A DNA stretch of 64,000 nucleotides, from the NCBI GenBank assembly GCA_016704565.1, contig JADIZV010000001.1, positions 1,325,972-1,389,971 on the forward strand, in the 5' to 3' direction. This document shows positions 38,090 to 48,498 of this stretch, piece by piece. Below the pieces are notes generated by a model. It was not told the DNA's origin and made no database searches. It was given only the letters and a program-made list of their open reading frames with translations. A program made the translations under genes and the position numbers. The DNA comes from Candidatus Phosphoribacter baldrii. GTDB lineage: Bacteria > Actinomycetota > Actinomycetes > Actinomycetales > Dermatophilaceae. Position 1 is the stretch's first letter, and each line of letters begins with the position of its first letter.

Positions 38090-38919
38090 GCGGCGTTGCT
38101 CCTGATGCCAGCGCATGGGTGGTCGGGCTGCTGTTGGCGTGTGCGGTCCTGCTCTCCGGCAGGGAAAGGACTGCGCTTCCGATGGGGCGGGAAGGGCGCG
38201 GGTGGCGCCCCGCTGGCTCGGCCCGGCCGGGAAGCGTGGGTGGTGGTTTTGCGCCCGGTCGCCGACCTTCCTGGCTCGGTGGGGCGCGGCGGCGTGAGCG
38301 TCGGCGTTCGGCAAGCGTGGCGCTTCTGTGCGAAGCACTGGACCTGTGCGTGGCCGGCCTCCGAGCCGGGTTGTCGTTATCGGCCGTGCTGCAGCTCGTG
38401 GAACGGGAGGTCGACGACGCCCGCGAGGTCAATGGCAGGGTCGGACATCGTCGCAGTGGCGACGTCGGCGGAGGCGCTACTGACGGAGGCGCTACCGGCG
38501 GAGGCGCTCCTGGGGACGTCCTCGCGCTGCTGCGCGGGCAGCCAGGCGACTGGCCGTCGGACCCGGCACTTGGGCCAGCGGCGGCCGTCATCAGTCAGGC
38601 TCGCGAGCTGTCGCAGTCGGCTGGGGTTCCGCTGGCGGACTCGTGGGAGGCCGCAGCCGGTCTGCTTCGGGAGCACGAGGCCGTGCGGCGTCGCGTCGCC
38701 GTCGCGCTGGCCGGGCCCCGCGCGACGATGCGCATCCTCACCCTGTTGCCTCTGGCCGGGCCGCTCGTGGGTGCGGTCTTCGCGGTCGACCCCTGGCGGA
38801 TGTATGCCGGGTCACCCATCGCCATCGGCTGTCTCGGGCTTGGGTTGGCGCTGCTCGGGATCGGTCGCTGGTGGTGCAGCTTGTTGATCCGTCGCCTCGG
38901 CCTCGCGGCCGTGACGTGA
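38086..38919 (+). CDS. tadB: TadB-type membrane protein
   Basis: A 277-residue T2SF-like inner-membrane protein. It has an N-terminal hydrophobic helix (VVGLLLACAVLL), a cytosolic domain with LLCEALDLCVAGLRAGLSLSAVLQLV, and two C-terminal helices (ILTLLPLAGPLVGAVFAV and IAIGCLGLGLALLGIGRWW). A Gly-rich insert (GDVGGGATDGGATGGGAPGD) is encoded by 15-bp repeats. It forms the platform for Flp pilus assembly with TadC. The stop overlaps the tadC ATG. Confidence 0.85.
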   Translation: MSGVAPDASAWVVGLLLACAVLLSGRERTALPMGREGRGWRPAGSARPGSVGGGFAPGRRPSWLGGARRRERRRSASVALLCEALDLCVAGLRAGLSLSAVLQLVEREVDDAREVNGRVGHRRSGDVGGGATDGGATGGGAPGDVLALLRGQPGDWPSDPALGPAAAVISQARELSQSAGVPLADSWEAAAGLLREHEAVRRRVAVALAGPRATMRILTLLPLAGPLVGAVFAVDPWRMYAGSPIAIGCLGLGLALLGIGRWWCSLLIRRLGLAAVT

Positions 38920-39512
38920 TGCCGCCCGAGTTGGCTGGCCAGGGATGGGCCGTCGGGGCTCTGCTCGCTGCCGCCGTCCTGCTGTGGCCGACCCGGGCCA
39001 GGTCAGCCGTCGTCCCGCGGGACGGTCCGGGCGCCGAGGCTGGCAACCCGGAGACCGAGGGGGACGGCATACCGGATCGGCTGGGCGGGGCAGACGTGGC
39101 GGCGGCGCTGGAGTTCTTGGCCCTCGTGCTGGCCGCCGGGGGCGGTCTGGTCGACGCGGTCGAGGCGGTGGCGCGCACGTCGCAGGGAGCGGTGCGAGCC
39201 CACCTCACCACGGTGGCGACTGCCGTGCGGTGGGGTATGCCGTGGTCGGTCGCCTGGGGTGCCGTCGGGCCCGACTGGGCGCGCGCTCGCAGGGCGATGG
39301 CACTTGCCGACGCCGCGGGTGCGGCACCGTCGCTGGCGTTACGGCGCGCTGCGGCCCAGGTGCGGGCCGATCAGTTGCAGCAGCTTGAGCTCGCGGCGGC
39401 CAGGCTCGGAGTGGCAATCGTGCTGCCGCTCGGGTTGGCGTTCCTTCCGGCCTTCGTGCTGCTGACGGTCGTGCCACTCGTCATTGCTATCGCCGCTGAT
39501 GTGTGGGCCTGA
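38919..39512 (+). CDS. tadC: TadC-type membrane protein
   Basis: A 197-residue T2SF-domain protein: an N-terminal helix (WAVGALLAAAVLLWP), then the cytosolic helical part ADVAAALEFLALVLAAGGGLVDAVEAVA and ARRAMALADAAGAAPSLALRRAAAQVRADQ. The C-terminal pair of helices (LGVAIVLPLGLAFLPAFVLLTVVPLVIAIA) is typical. It overlaps tadB by 1 bp and, at its 3' end, the converging reductase gene by about 140 bp. Confidence 0.85.
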   Translation: MPPELAGQGWAVGALLAAAVLLWPTRARSAVVPRDGPGAEAGNPETEGDGIPDRLGGADVAAALEFLALVLAAGGGLVDAVEAVARTSQGAVRAHLTTVATAVRWGMPWSVAWGAVGPDWARARRAMALADAAGAAPSLALRRAAAQVRADQLQQLELAAARLGVAIVLPLGLAFLPAFVLLTVVPLVIAIAADVWA

Positions 39513-41170
39513 GCGACCAACTCGGGCTGGACGCAGGACAAGGTGGTGAAGCCTCCGGAGACGTTGGCGCTCGGGATGTCGGCGCCCGCCAGGGTGCGGT
39601 GGGCGAGGTAGGACCGGAAGCCCGAGGCGCAGTGGACGACGATTGGGCGACCGGCGGCGGCCGCGCGGATCTGGTCCAGCGCCCCGGCGACCTGCGGCTG
39701 GGGGACGAGCAGGGCTCCCTCGACGTGGCCATTCGCCCATTCGTCGGGGTTACGCACGTCGAGGACCAAGGTCGCCTGTGGGTCCAGCGGCTCTACCGGG
39801 TCGTGTTGGGTCAGTCGGCCGGACCGGACGTTGTCGGCGATCATCCCGAGCATCATCACTGGGTCTTTCGCGGCCCCGAACGGCGGGGCGTAGGTGAGGT
39901 CGAGGTCGACCAGGTCGTCCACCGACAGCCCACCCCGGGCGGCCGTCGCGATGACGTCGATGCGCTTGTCGATGCCCGCGCGCCCGGCTCCTTGGGCGCC
40001 GAGGATGCGACCGTCGGCGTCGAAGTGCAGCAGCAGGTGCATCGTCTCGGCGCCGGGGTAGTAGCCCGCGTGATGCCCGGAATGGACACGGACCGTGTGG
40101 AACTCGCGGTCGCCCAGCGCGCGCCGTGACGCTCCGGTCATGGCGACGGTCAGCTCGAAGATGCGCACGACCGCGGTGCCGAGCGGTTGCGGCGAGCGTC
40201 GACCGCGGCCCCGACCGGCGATGGAGTCCGCCGCGACCCGGCCACCGCGGTTGGCCGGCGTCGCGAGGGCGACCGGGCCGACCGCGCCGGTGACCGCGTG
40301 GGTGCTCGCCGTGGCGTCCCCGACCGCCCAGATGTGGGGGTCCGACGTGCGCTGCTCGTCGTCAACGATGATCGCGCCTTGATCGGTGAGGGCCAGACCC
40401 GCGGCAGCGGCCAACTCCGATCGCGGCCGGACGCCGACCGAGAGGATGACCAGGTCGGCGGGCAGGCTGGTGCCGTCGGCGAGCTCGACGACAGGGTGCC
40501 CGTCGAGGTCGGTGATGGCGCGCGCGGCGACACCCTCGTGCACGGCCACGCCGTGGGCGCGCAGTTCCTCGGAGATGTATGCCGCGACCTCGGCGTCGAC
40601 GACGGGCAGCACGTGGGGGGCGGCCTCGACGATGCTCACGTCCAGTCCGGCATGGCGCAGTGCCTCGGCGGCTTCGAGCCCGATGAACCCGGCGCCCAGG
40701 ACGACGGCCCGGGCGGCCCCTTCGGTGACCCAGCCGCGGATCGTGTCGGCGTCGGGCACCGTCCGAAGCGTCCGCACGCGGGGGTGGTCGATGCCGGGGA
40801 TCGGTGGGCGGACGGCATACGCCCCGGGGGCCAGGACGAGCGCGTCGTAACGGATCCGCTCGGTGCTGCCATCGGGGCCGAGCAGGGCCACCTCGCGCGC
40901 GGCGGGGTCGATGGCCGTCGCGAGGGTGTTCACCCGGACGTCAAGGCTCAGCGTGTCGGCGAGCGACTCCGGGGTTCGCAGCAGGAGGTCGTCGCGTCCG
41001 GCGATTTCGCCGCTGAGGTAGTAGGGGAGTCCGCAGTTGGCGAAGGACACTTCGGCGCCCTGCTCGACGACGACGATCCGGGCGCTGGAATCCAGGCGAC
41101 GCAGTCGCGCGGCAGCGCTCATCCCCCCGGCGACGCCACCGACAACCACGACCGTTCTCACGAACTCCAC
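39371..41170 (-). CDS. CoA-disulfide reductase with C-terminal rhodanese domain
   Basis: A 599-residue flavoprotein. It has an FAD-binding GGVAGGMSAAARLRR start and the single redox Cys 46 in SFANCGLPYYLSG, diagnostic of CoA-disulfide/polysulfide reductases. An NAD-binding VVLGAGFIGLEAAEAL is followed by the dimerisation domain. A rhodanese domain (about 460-550) has Cys 514 in VVHCASGFRS. It would reduce CoA-persulfide or disulfide and shuttle sulfane sulfur. The last 50 or so residues are antisense to tadC and probably spurious (indel or missed stop). GTG 41170 has a CTGAAGGAGC site and a CsoR/CstR-type palindrome upstream. It interrupts the Tad cluster. Confidence 0.92.
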   Translation of the reverse strand: MEFVRTVVVVGGVAGGMSAAARLRRLDSSARIVVVEQGAEVSFANCGLPYYLSGEIAGRDDLLLRTPESLADTLSLDVRVNTLATAIDPAAREVALLGPDGSTERIRYDALVLAPGAYAVRPPIPGIDHPRVRTLRTVPDADTIRGWVTEGAARAVVLGAGFIGLEAAEALRHAGLDVSIVEAAPHVLPVVDAEVAAYISEELRAHGVAVHEGVAARAITDLDGHPVVELADGTSLPADLVILSVGVRPRSELAAAAGLALTDQGAIIVDDEQRTSDPHIWAVGDATASTHAVTGAVGPVALATPANRGGRVAADSIAGRGRGRRSPQPLGTAVVRIFELTVAMTGASRRALGDREFHTVRVHSGHHAGYYPGAETMHLLLHFDADGRILGAQGAGRAGIDKRIDVIATAARGGLSVDDLVDLDLTYAPPFGAAKDPVMMLGMIADNVRSGRLTQHDPVEPLDPQATLVLDVRNPDEWANGHVEGALLVPQPQVAGALDQIRAAAAGRPIVVHCASGFRSYLAHRTLAGADIPSANVSGGFTTLSCVQPELVAQAHTSAAIAMTSGTTVSSTKAGRNANPSGSTIATPSLAAASSSCCN

Positions 41171-41200
41171 GCTCCTTCAGCTTTCGGACCGTCGGCGATC

Positions 41201-41216
41201 ATACCCCTAGGGGTAT
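41201..41216. promoter_or_regulatory. CsoR/CstR-type operator
   Basis: ATACCCCTAGGGGTAT, a perfect 16-bp palindrome 31 bp before the reductase-rhodanese start. It matches the style of CsoR-family sites, which have TACCCC...GGGGTA arms. CstR members sense persulfides and control rhodanese and reductase genes. Confidence 0.75.
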
Positions 41217-41358
41217 CGCACGATAGAACCGGGCGGGGGTTGTCCACATCCCTTTGGGCCGTCGTCCCACCGTCCACAGGCGGACACCGCTGTGGTGACG
41301 AAGGGCGTCTGCCCGGCGAGGATCGGGTTGTCGAAGATCCGTGGGAAGGGGATCACTC

Positions 41359-41562
41359 GTGCGAAACACATTGAGAATGAACGCGATCCGAGTTTGGCGG
41401 GGATGTCGCCGCCGCGTCGACGCCGGGATGACCACCGCCGAGTATGCCGTCGGCACGCTTGCCGCCGTGGCCTTCGCCGCCGCGCTCATCGCCGTCGTGA
41501 AGTCCGACACGGTGCGGGCGGCACTGGCTCGGATCATCCAGACGGCGCTGAACACGGGCTGA
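41359..41562 (+). CDS. flp: Flp-type pilin (DUF4244)
   Basis: From GTG 41359 a 67-residue prepilin: a basic leader ending in DAG, then MTTAEYAVGTLAAVAFAAALIAVV, the hydrophobic pilin helix with Glu at +5 and the EY pair of Flp/type IVb pilins. It matches Rv3656c closely in pattern. AAGGGGATC precedes the GTG. It is the major subunit of the Flp pilus assembled by TadA/B/C and would be processed after the Gly of DAG. Confidence 0.88.
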   Translation: MRNTLRMNAIRVWRGCRRRVDAGMTTAEYAVGTLAAVAFAAALIAVVKSDTVRAALARIIQTALNTG

Positions 41563-41563
41563 G

Positions 41564-42025
41564 ATGGGCCGGGTCAGGGCGGGTCGCGACCGGGGGATGG
41601 CGACGGCGGAGTTCGCTGTCGCGCTTCCGGCTGCGGTGCTCGTCCTTGTCGTCGGTCTCACCGCGATCCTCGCCGGGATCGACCAGGTTCGTTGTGTGGA
41701 CGCCGCTCGCTTGGCTGCTCGGTCACTGGCTCGAGGGGACAGCCAAGCGGAGGCTCGTGGCTTGGCGCGCGGGGCTGCGCCGGGTGGCGCGTCGATCGAG
41801 GTCTCGGTGACCGGGGATCGCGCCGCAGTCACAGTGTCGGTGGAACGTCGGGCTGGGCTGCTCGGCCTCTCATGGGTGGTGCGATCGACGGGACTGTGGA
41901 CGGCGGGAATGTTGACGGCGGGAATGTTGACGGCGGGATGTCGCGGGCGGTTCGGTTGCGACCGGGTCCGCGTCGGCGGGGATCGGGGGACCAGGGCCAG
42001 AGCACTGTGGTTGTCATCGGCGTGA
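41564..42025 (+). CDS. tadE: TadE-like pseudopilin
   Basis: A 153-residue protein starting 1 bp after flp. MATAEFAVALPAAVLVLVVGLTAIL is the TadE-type helix, and QVRCVDAARLAARSLARGD is the usual following segment. The C-terminal part is changed by three 15-bp repeats of GACGGCGGGAATGTT (about 41899-41940, WTAGMLTAGMLTAG), after which the frame runs antiparallel in sense to the next gene's start. The true conserved part ends near residue 105. It overlaps the next gene by 88 bp. Confidence 0.8.
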   Translation: MGRVRAGRDRGMATAEFAVALPAAVLVLVVGLTAILAGIDQVRCVDAARLAARSLARGDSQAEARGLARGAAPGGASIEVSVTGDRAAVTVSVERRAGLLGLSWVVRSTGLWTAGMLTAGMLTAGCRGRFGCDRVRVGGDRGTRARALWLSSA

Positions 42026-42324
42026 TCGGCGCCGCGGTCGCTGTGCTCTTGGGCGCGGTCGATCTGACCCGAGCTGTCAACGCCGCTCACGTCGCCAGAT
42101 CGGCCGCGGACCTCGCCGCGCTCGCGGCCGCGCAGGCCGCGGTCCGGGGAAACTCGGCTGCTGCGGCATGTGCGGATGCGGGTCATTACGCCAGAGCGAA
42201 TCATGCTGCGTTGCAGACCTGTTCCCTGGCCAGTGACGGGTCGGCGACGGTCACGGTGACCGTGACAACGCCCGGCCCCATCCCCCGGACAGCTCGGTCG
42301 ATCGCTCGCGCCGGGCCGGGCTGA
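41938..42324 (+). CDS. Helicase/secretion-neighbourhood TadE-like protein (TadG-type)
   Basis: A 128-residue protein equivalent to Rv3654c. RRRGSGDQGQSTVVVIGVIGAAVAVLLGAVDLTRAV is the membrane anchor, and VARSAADLAALAAAQAA is the hallmark of this TadE-like family. Start ATG 41938 lies in the 15-bp repeat tract. It is a probable minor pilin or assembly factor, and the last gene of the Tad cluster. Confidence 0.82.
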   Translation: MSRAVRLRPGPRRRGSGDQGQSTVVVIGVIGAAVAVLLGAVDLTRAVNAAHVARSAADLAALAAAQAAVRGNSAAAACADAGHYARANHAALQTCSLASDGSATVTVTVTTPGPIPRTARSIARAGPG

Positions 42325-42452
42325 CGGCCAACGGAAAGTGGCAGAAGTGTCAGAAGCCGGCAGGAGCCAGCGTGCGCCAGCAAAGCCAGCACGAGCCAGC
42401 TGGAACCGCAGTCTTTGGCCCGCAGCGAAATCAAGGCCCGCGATCAGCAGAC

Positions 42453-42770
42453 CTAGCGGTCCAACGCGCTACCGGACGGCGGCCTGGTAGTGCTGCCTGG
42501 CGCCGTGGACGCCGAGGGTGTGTTCCGCAGTTGCTTGAGCTCCTTGCGTCGGGCCACTCGACGCTTGGTGCCCAGGGCCATCAACCGCACCCCCAACCAC
42601 AACAACAGCATCGACACCGCGCCGGCGGCGAACAAGGTGATCGGCAGGACTGTCAGCTGCAGTCCGGTCGCCCCCAACGTCACGCCGGTCTCGCTCTGCA
42701 GTGCCAACCACGCCAGCCACCCACCGCCGCCCAGCCCGACGAGAAGCAGGATCAATCCGAATGCGACCAC
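42453..42770 (-). CDS. Small two-helix membrane protein
   Basis: From GTG 42770 (CATCAGGAGGACAAC ribosome site) 105 residues: helix VVAFGLILLLVGLGGGGWLAWL, an extracytoplasmic loop, helix TVLPITLFAAGAVSMLLLWLGVRLMAL, then a basic tail (KRRVARRKELKQL). It resembles the LapA-type layout, though I do not assign a family. It lies downstream of the DECH helicase on the same strand, 134 bp apart. Confidence 0.75.
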   Translation of the reverse strand: MVAFGLILLLVGLGGGGWLAWLALQSETGVTLGATGLQLTVLPITLFAAGAVSMLLLWLGVRLMALGTKRRVARRKELKQLRNTPSASTAPGSTTRPPSGSALDR

Positions 42771-42904
42771 GTTGTCCTCCTGATGACCCACCCTTGACGT
42801 CAAGCGCGCTGACCCGGTCAGCGGCCACGATGGCGAGACTACCCAGCGCGGCCCTGGGCAAACAGGTTCGGCCCAGTCATTCGGTGCGGCCGCGCCATCG
42901 TGGC

Positions 42905-45447
<2,543 letters not shown>

Positions 45448-45454
45448 TAGCCCA

Positions 45455-45460
45455 ACCGTA
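45455..45460 (-). promoter_or_regulatory. Leaderless promoter -10 of the helicase gene
   Basis: TACGGT on the minus strand, 7 nt before ATG 45447, with no ribosome site. Confidence 0.55.
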
Positions 45461-45510
45461 GGCTCCCGGGGTACCGTTCACAGACAAGCAGTCTGCGGAA
45501 GGGTGTGATC

Positions 45511-45852
45511 GTGGATCTGACGCTGTCGACCACGGCGCAGGGGGAGCGCACCATCGTGCACGTCGGCGGGGAGATCGACGTCTACACCGCGCCGGTGCTA
45601 CGGCGGCGCCTCGACGAGCCGATCCACGGTGGCTGCCGCGACCTCGTCGTCGACCTCAGCCGGGTCACCTTCCTGGACTCCACCGGACTGGGTGTCCTCG
45701 TCGGTCGGCTCAAGTTGGTCCGGTCGCAGGGCGGTCGGATGCGGATCGTCGGCGCGACCGACCGGGTCCACAAGGTGTTTACGATCACCGGGCTCGACCG
45801 CGTGCTGGAGATGTATCCGACCCTGGGCGACCTGCCGACCGACCCGGCCTGA
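45511..45852 (+). CDS. STAS-domain anti-sigma-factor antagonist
   Basis: A 113-residue STAS protein of the SpoIIAA/RsfB type. GGEIDVYTAPVLRRRLDE and VVDLSRVTFLDSTGLGVLVG are present, the latter with the regulatory phospho-Ser in DSTGLG. It would bind an anti-sigma kinase of the RsbW type when unphosphorylated, freeing a stress sigma factor. No kinase or sigma gene is adjacent. GTG 45511 has a GCGGAAGGG site at proper spacing; GTG 45505 is also in frame. Confidence 0.92.
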   Translation: MDLTLSTTAQGERTIVHVGGEIDVYTAPVLRRRLDEPIHGGCRDLVVDLSRVTFLDSTGLGVLVGRLKLVRSQGGRMRIVGATDRVHKVFTITGLDRVLEMYPTLGDLPTDPA

Positions 45853-46099
45853 GCGGGCCGGGCGCCCCGGCGAGGCCGAGCGGCGCCGCCCGGGATTCCG
45901 CTGGGCGGCATACAGGAGGAGTAAAAGCGCTTCCACGCCCAAGGTGACCTGTGCCACAGGCATCCGACGGCCCCACCCGGTCGCCTCGCGGTGGGCGGGG
46001 GCGATAGCCTCGCCCCCGGAACACACGGATGTGCCTCCGCCGAGCCCCCGTTCGGCGCCGACCCCGTGCGCCGCTGCGGCGGCGTCAAGGAGGAAACGC

Positions 46100-48394
46100 A
46101 TGCAAGCCCTCATACCTGCCGCGGGAGGGGTCGTCCTCGACGGACTCAACCTCACTCTCGTCCTCGTCGTCCTCGTCATCTCCCTCATCGCCCTGGTGAT
46201 GGGCGCGCTGTTCCGAGGCCAGGTCCTCGCCGCCGACCCCGGCACCCCGAAGATGCAGGAGATCGGCGCAGCGGTCCAGGAGGGGGCTCAGGCCTACCTC
46301 CAGCGCCAGTTCAAGACCCTGGGCGGCTTCGTCGTCCTGGTCTTCGTCTTGCTCTTCCTGCTGCCTGCTCCCGACATGGGCGTCAAGGTCGGCCGGTCGA
46401 TCTTCTTCGTCGTCGGGGCGGTGTTCTCGGCCGCCATCGGCTACCTCGGCATGAACCTCGCCGTCCGCGCCAACGTCCGGGTCGCCTCGGCCGCGCGCCA
46501 GGGTGACCGCGAGGGCGGCATGCGGATCGCCTTCCGCACCGGTGGCACCGTCGGCATGGCCACGGTGGGCCTCGGTCTGCTCGGCGCCTCGCTCGTCGTG
46601 CTGCTCTACAAGGGTGAGGCCCCCAAGGTCCTTGAGGGCTTCGGCTTCGGCGCGGCGCTGCTCGCGATGTTCATGCGTGTCGGCGGCGGCATCTTCACCA
46701 AGGCGGCGGACGTGGGCGCCGACCTCGTCGGCAAGGTCGAGGCGGGCATCCCCGAGGACGACCCCCGCAACGCGGCCACCATCGCCGACAACGTCGGCGA
46801 CAACGTGGGTGACTGCGCCGGCATGGCGGCGGACCTCTTCGAGTCGTATGCCGTGACCCTGGTCGCCGCCCTCATCCTCGGCTCCGTGGCGCTCGGCGTC
46901 ACCGGCCTGGTGTTCCCGCTCATCGTTCCGGCCATCGGCGCGATCACCGCGATCATCGGCGTCTTCATCACCAAGGTGAAGGGCAACGAGAACGGCCTCA
47001 CCGCCATCAACCGCGGCTTCTACATCTCGGCCGTCATCTCCGGCGTCCTGTCGCTCATCGCGGCGTTCGTCTACCTGCCGCAGTCGGCGACCATCGGGAC
47101 CGTCGTTGTCGACGGCCTGCGGATCCGCGCCACGATGGCCGTGTTCCTCGGCATCATCCTCGCCGGCGTCATCCTGTGGCTCACCGGCCACTTCACCGGC
47201 ACCACCGCTCGCCCGACCAACGACGTGGCGCGCACCTCGCTCACCGGCCCGGCGACCGTCGTCCTGGCGGGCATCGGCGTCGGCTTCGAGTCGGCCGTCT
47301 ACACCGCGGTCATCATCGGTGCCGCGGTCTACGGCGCCTTCGCCCTCGGCGGCGGCTCCGCGGCCCTGGCGCTGTTCTTCATCGCCCTCGCCGGGTGTGG
47401 CCTGCTGACCACGGTCGGCGTCATCGTCGCCATGGACACCTTCGGCCCGGTCTCGGACAACGCCCAGGGCATCGCCGAGATGTCGCACGACATCGACGCG
47501 GCCGGCGCCCGGATCCTCACCGACCTGGACGCCGTCGGCAACACCACCAAGGCCATCACCAAGGGCATCGCGATCGCCACCGCCGTGCTCGCGGCGACCG
47601 CCCTGTTCGGCTCGTTCACCGACGCCTGGTCCCAGGCGGCGGCCGACCTCGGTGCCAAGAGCGCGGCGGACCTGCCGTTCTCGTTCGTCACCGAGATCGT
47701 CTCGCCGGTCACCCTCGTCGGCGCCCTCATCGGCGCCTCGGTCGTGTTCCTCTTCTCGGGCCTGGCGATCAACGCCGTCACCCGGGCCGCGGGCGCGATC
47801 ATCTTCGAGGTGCGCCGTCAGATCCGCGAGATCCCCGGGATCATGGAGGGCACGGCCAAGCCCGAATACGGCAAGGTCGTCGACATCTGCACCCGCGACT
47901 CGCTGCGTGAGCTGGCCACCCCCGGTCTGCTCGCCGCCCTCACGCCGATCATCGTCGGCTTCGGGATGGGCATCGGCGCCCTCGCCGGCTTCCTCGCCGG
48001 CGCCATCACCTCGGGCTGCCTCATGGCCGTCTTCCTGGCCAACTCCGGTGGGTCGTGGGACAACGCCAAGAAGATCGTCGAAGACGGCGCTCACGGCGGC
48101 AAGGGCTCCCCGGCCCACGCGGCCACCGTCATCGGCGACACCGTCGGCGACCCGTTCAAGGACACCGCTGGCCCGGCCATCAACCCGCTGCTCAAGGTGA
48201 TGAACCTCGTCTCGGTGCTCATCGCCCCGGCGATCGTCGGCCTCACCATCGGCGCGGGCGCCAATGCCGGCATCCGCTACGGCATCGCGCTGCTGTGCCT
48301 GGCCGTCGTCGTCGCCGCCGTCGTCGTGTCCAAGCGCCGCGACCTGGCGATCACCGGCGACGCCTCGCCGGCCGCCGCCCGCGTCGGGAGCTGA
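46100..48394 (+). CDS. hppA: Proton-translocating membrane pyrophosphatase
   Basis: A 764-residue integral pyrophosphatase with about 16 membrane helices that pumps H+ by splitting PPi. DVGADLVGKVEAGIPEDDPRN and DNVGDNVGDCAGMAADLFESY bind Mg-PPi. The GNTTKAITKG motif has Lys where potassium-dependent enzymes have Ala, so it is of the K+-independent type. The start at 46100 has AAGGAGGAAACGC. The long upstream open frame from 45629 is a shadow over the STAS gene. A strong terminator follows. Confidence 0.96.
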   Translation: MQALIPAAGGVVLDGLNLTLVLVVLVISLIALVMGALFRGQVLAADPGTPKMQEIGAAVQEGAQAYLQRQFKTLGGFVVLVFVLLFLLPAPDMGVKVGRSIFFVVGAVFSAAIGYLGMNLAVRANVRVASAARQGDREGGMRIAFRTGGTVGMATVGLGLLGASLVVLLYKGEAPKVLEGFGFGAALLAMFMRVGGGIFTKAADVGADLVGKVEAGIPEDDPRNAATIADNVGDNVGDCAGMAADLFESYAVTLVAALILGSVALGVTGLVFPLIVPAIGAITAIIGVFITKVKGNENGLTAINRGFYISAVISGVLSLIAAFVYLPQSATIGTVVVDGLRIRATMAVFLGIILAGVILWLTGHFTGTTARPTNDVARTSLTGPATVVLAGIGVGFESAVYTAVIIGAAVYGAFALGGGSAALALFFIALAGCGLLTTVGVIVAMDTFGPVSDNAQGIAEMSHDIDAAGARILTDLDAVGNTTKAITKGIAIATAVLAATALFGSFTDAWSQAAADLGAKSAADLPFSFVTEIVSPVTLVGALIGASVVFLFSGLAINAVTRAAGAIIFEVRRQIREIPGIMEGTAKPEYGKVVDICTRDSLRELATPGLLAALTPIIVGFGMGIGALAGFLAGAITSGCLMAVFLANSGGSWDNAKKIVEDGAHGGKGSPAHAATVIGDTVGDPFKDTAGPAINPLLKVMNLVSVLIAPAIVGLTIGAGANAGIRYGIALLCLAVVVAAVVVSKRRDLAITGDASPAAARVGS

Positions 48395-48432
48395 GCACCC
48401 GGCATACCCCCTGCCGGATCCCGGCAGACCAC

Positions 48433-48472
48433 GAGAGGGTCGGTTCCCCCGTTTTGGGGAGCCGACCCTCTC
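48433..48472 (+). terminator. hppA terminator hairpin
   Basis: A long stem (GAGAGGGTCGG...CCGACCCTCTC) with an inner TTCCCC/GGGGA stem and a short T-rich loop. It is flanked by an opposed pair of the over-represented word (GGCATACC 48401-48408 and GGTATGCC 48473-48480). Confidence 0.85.
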
Positions 48473-48498
48473 GGTATGCCGTGCTCGTGCGCCAGCGG

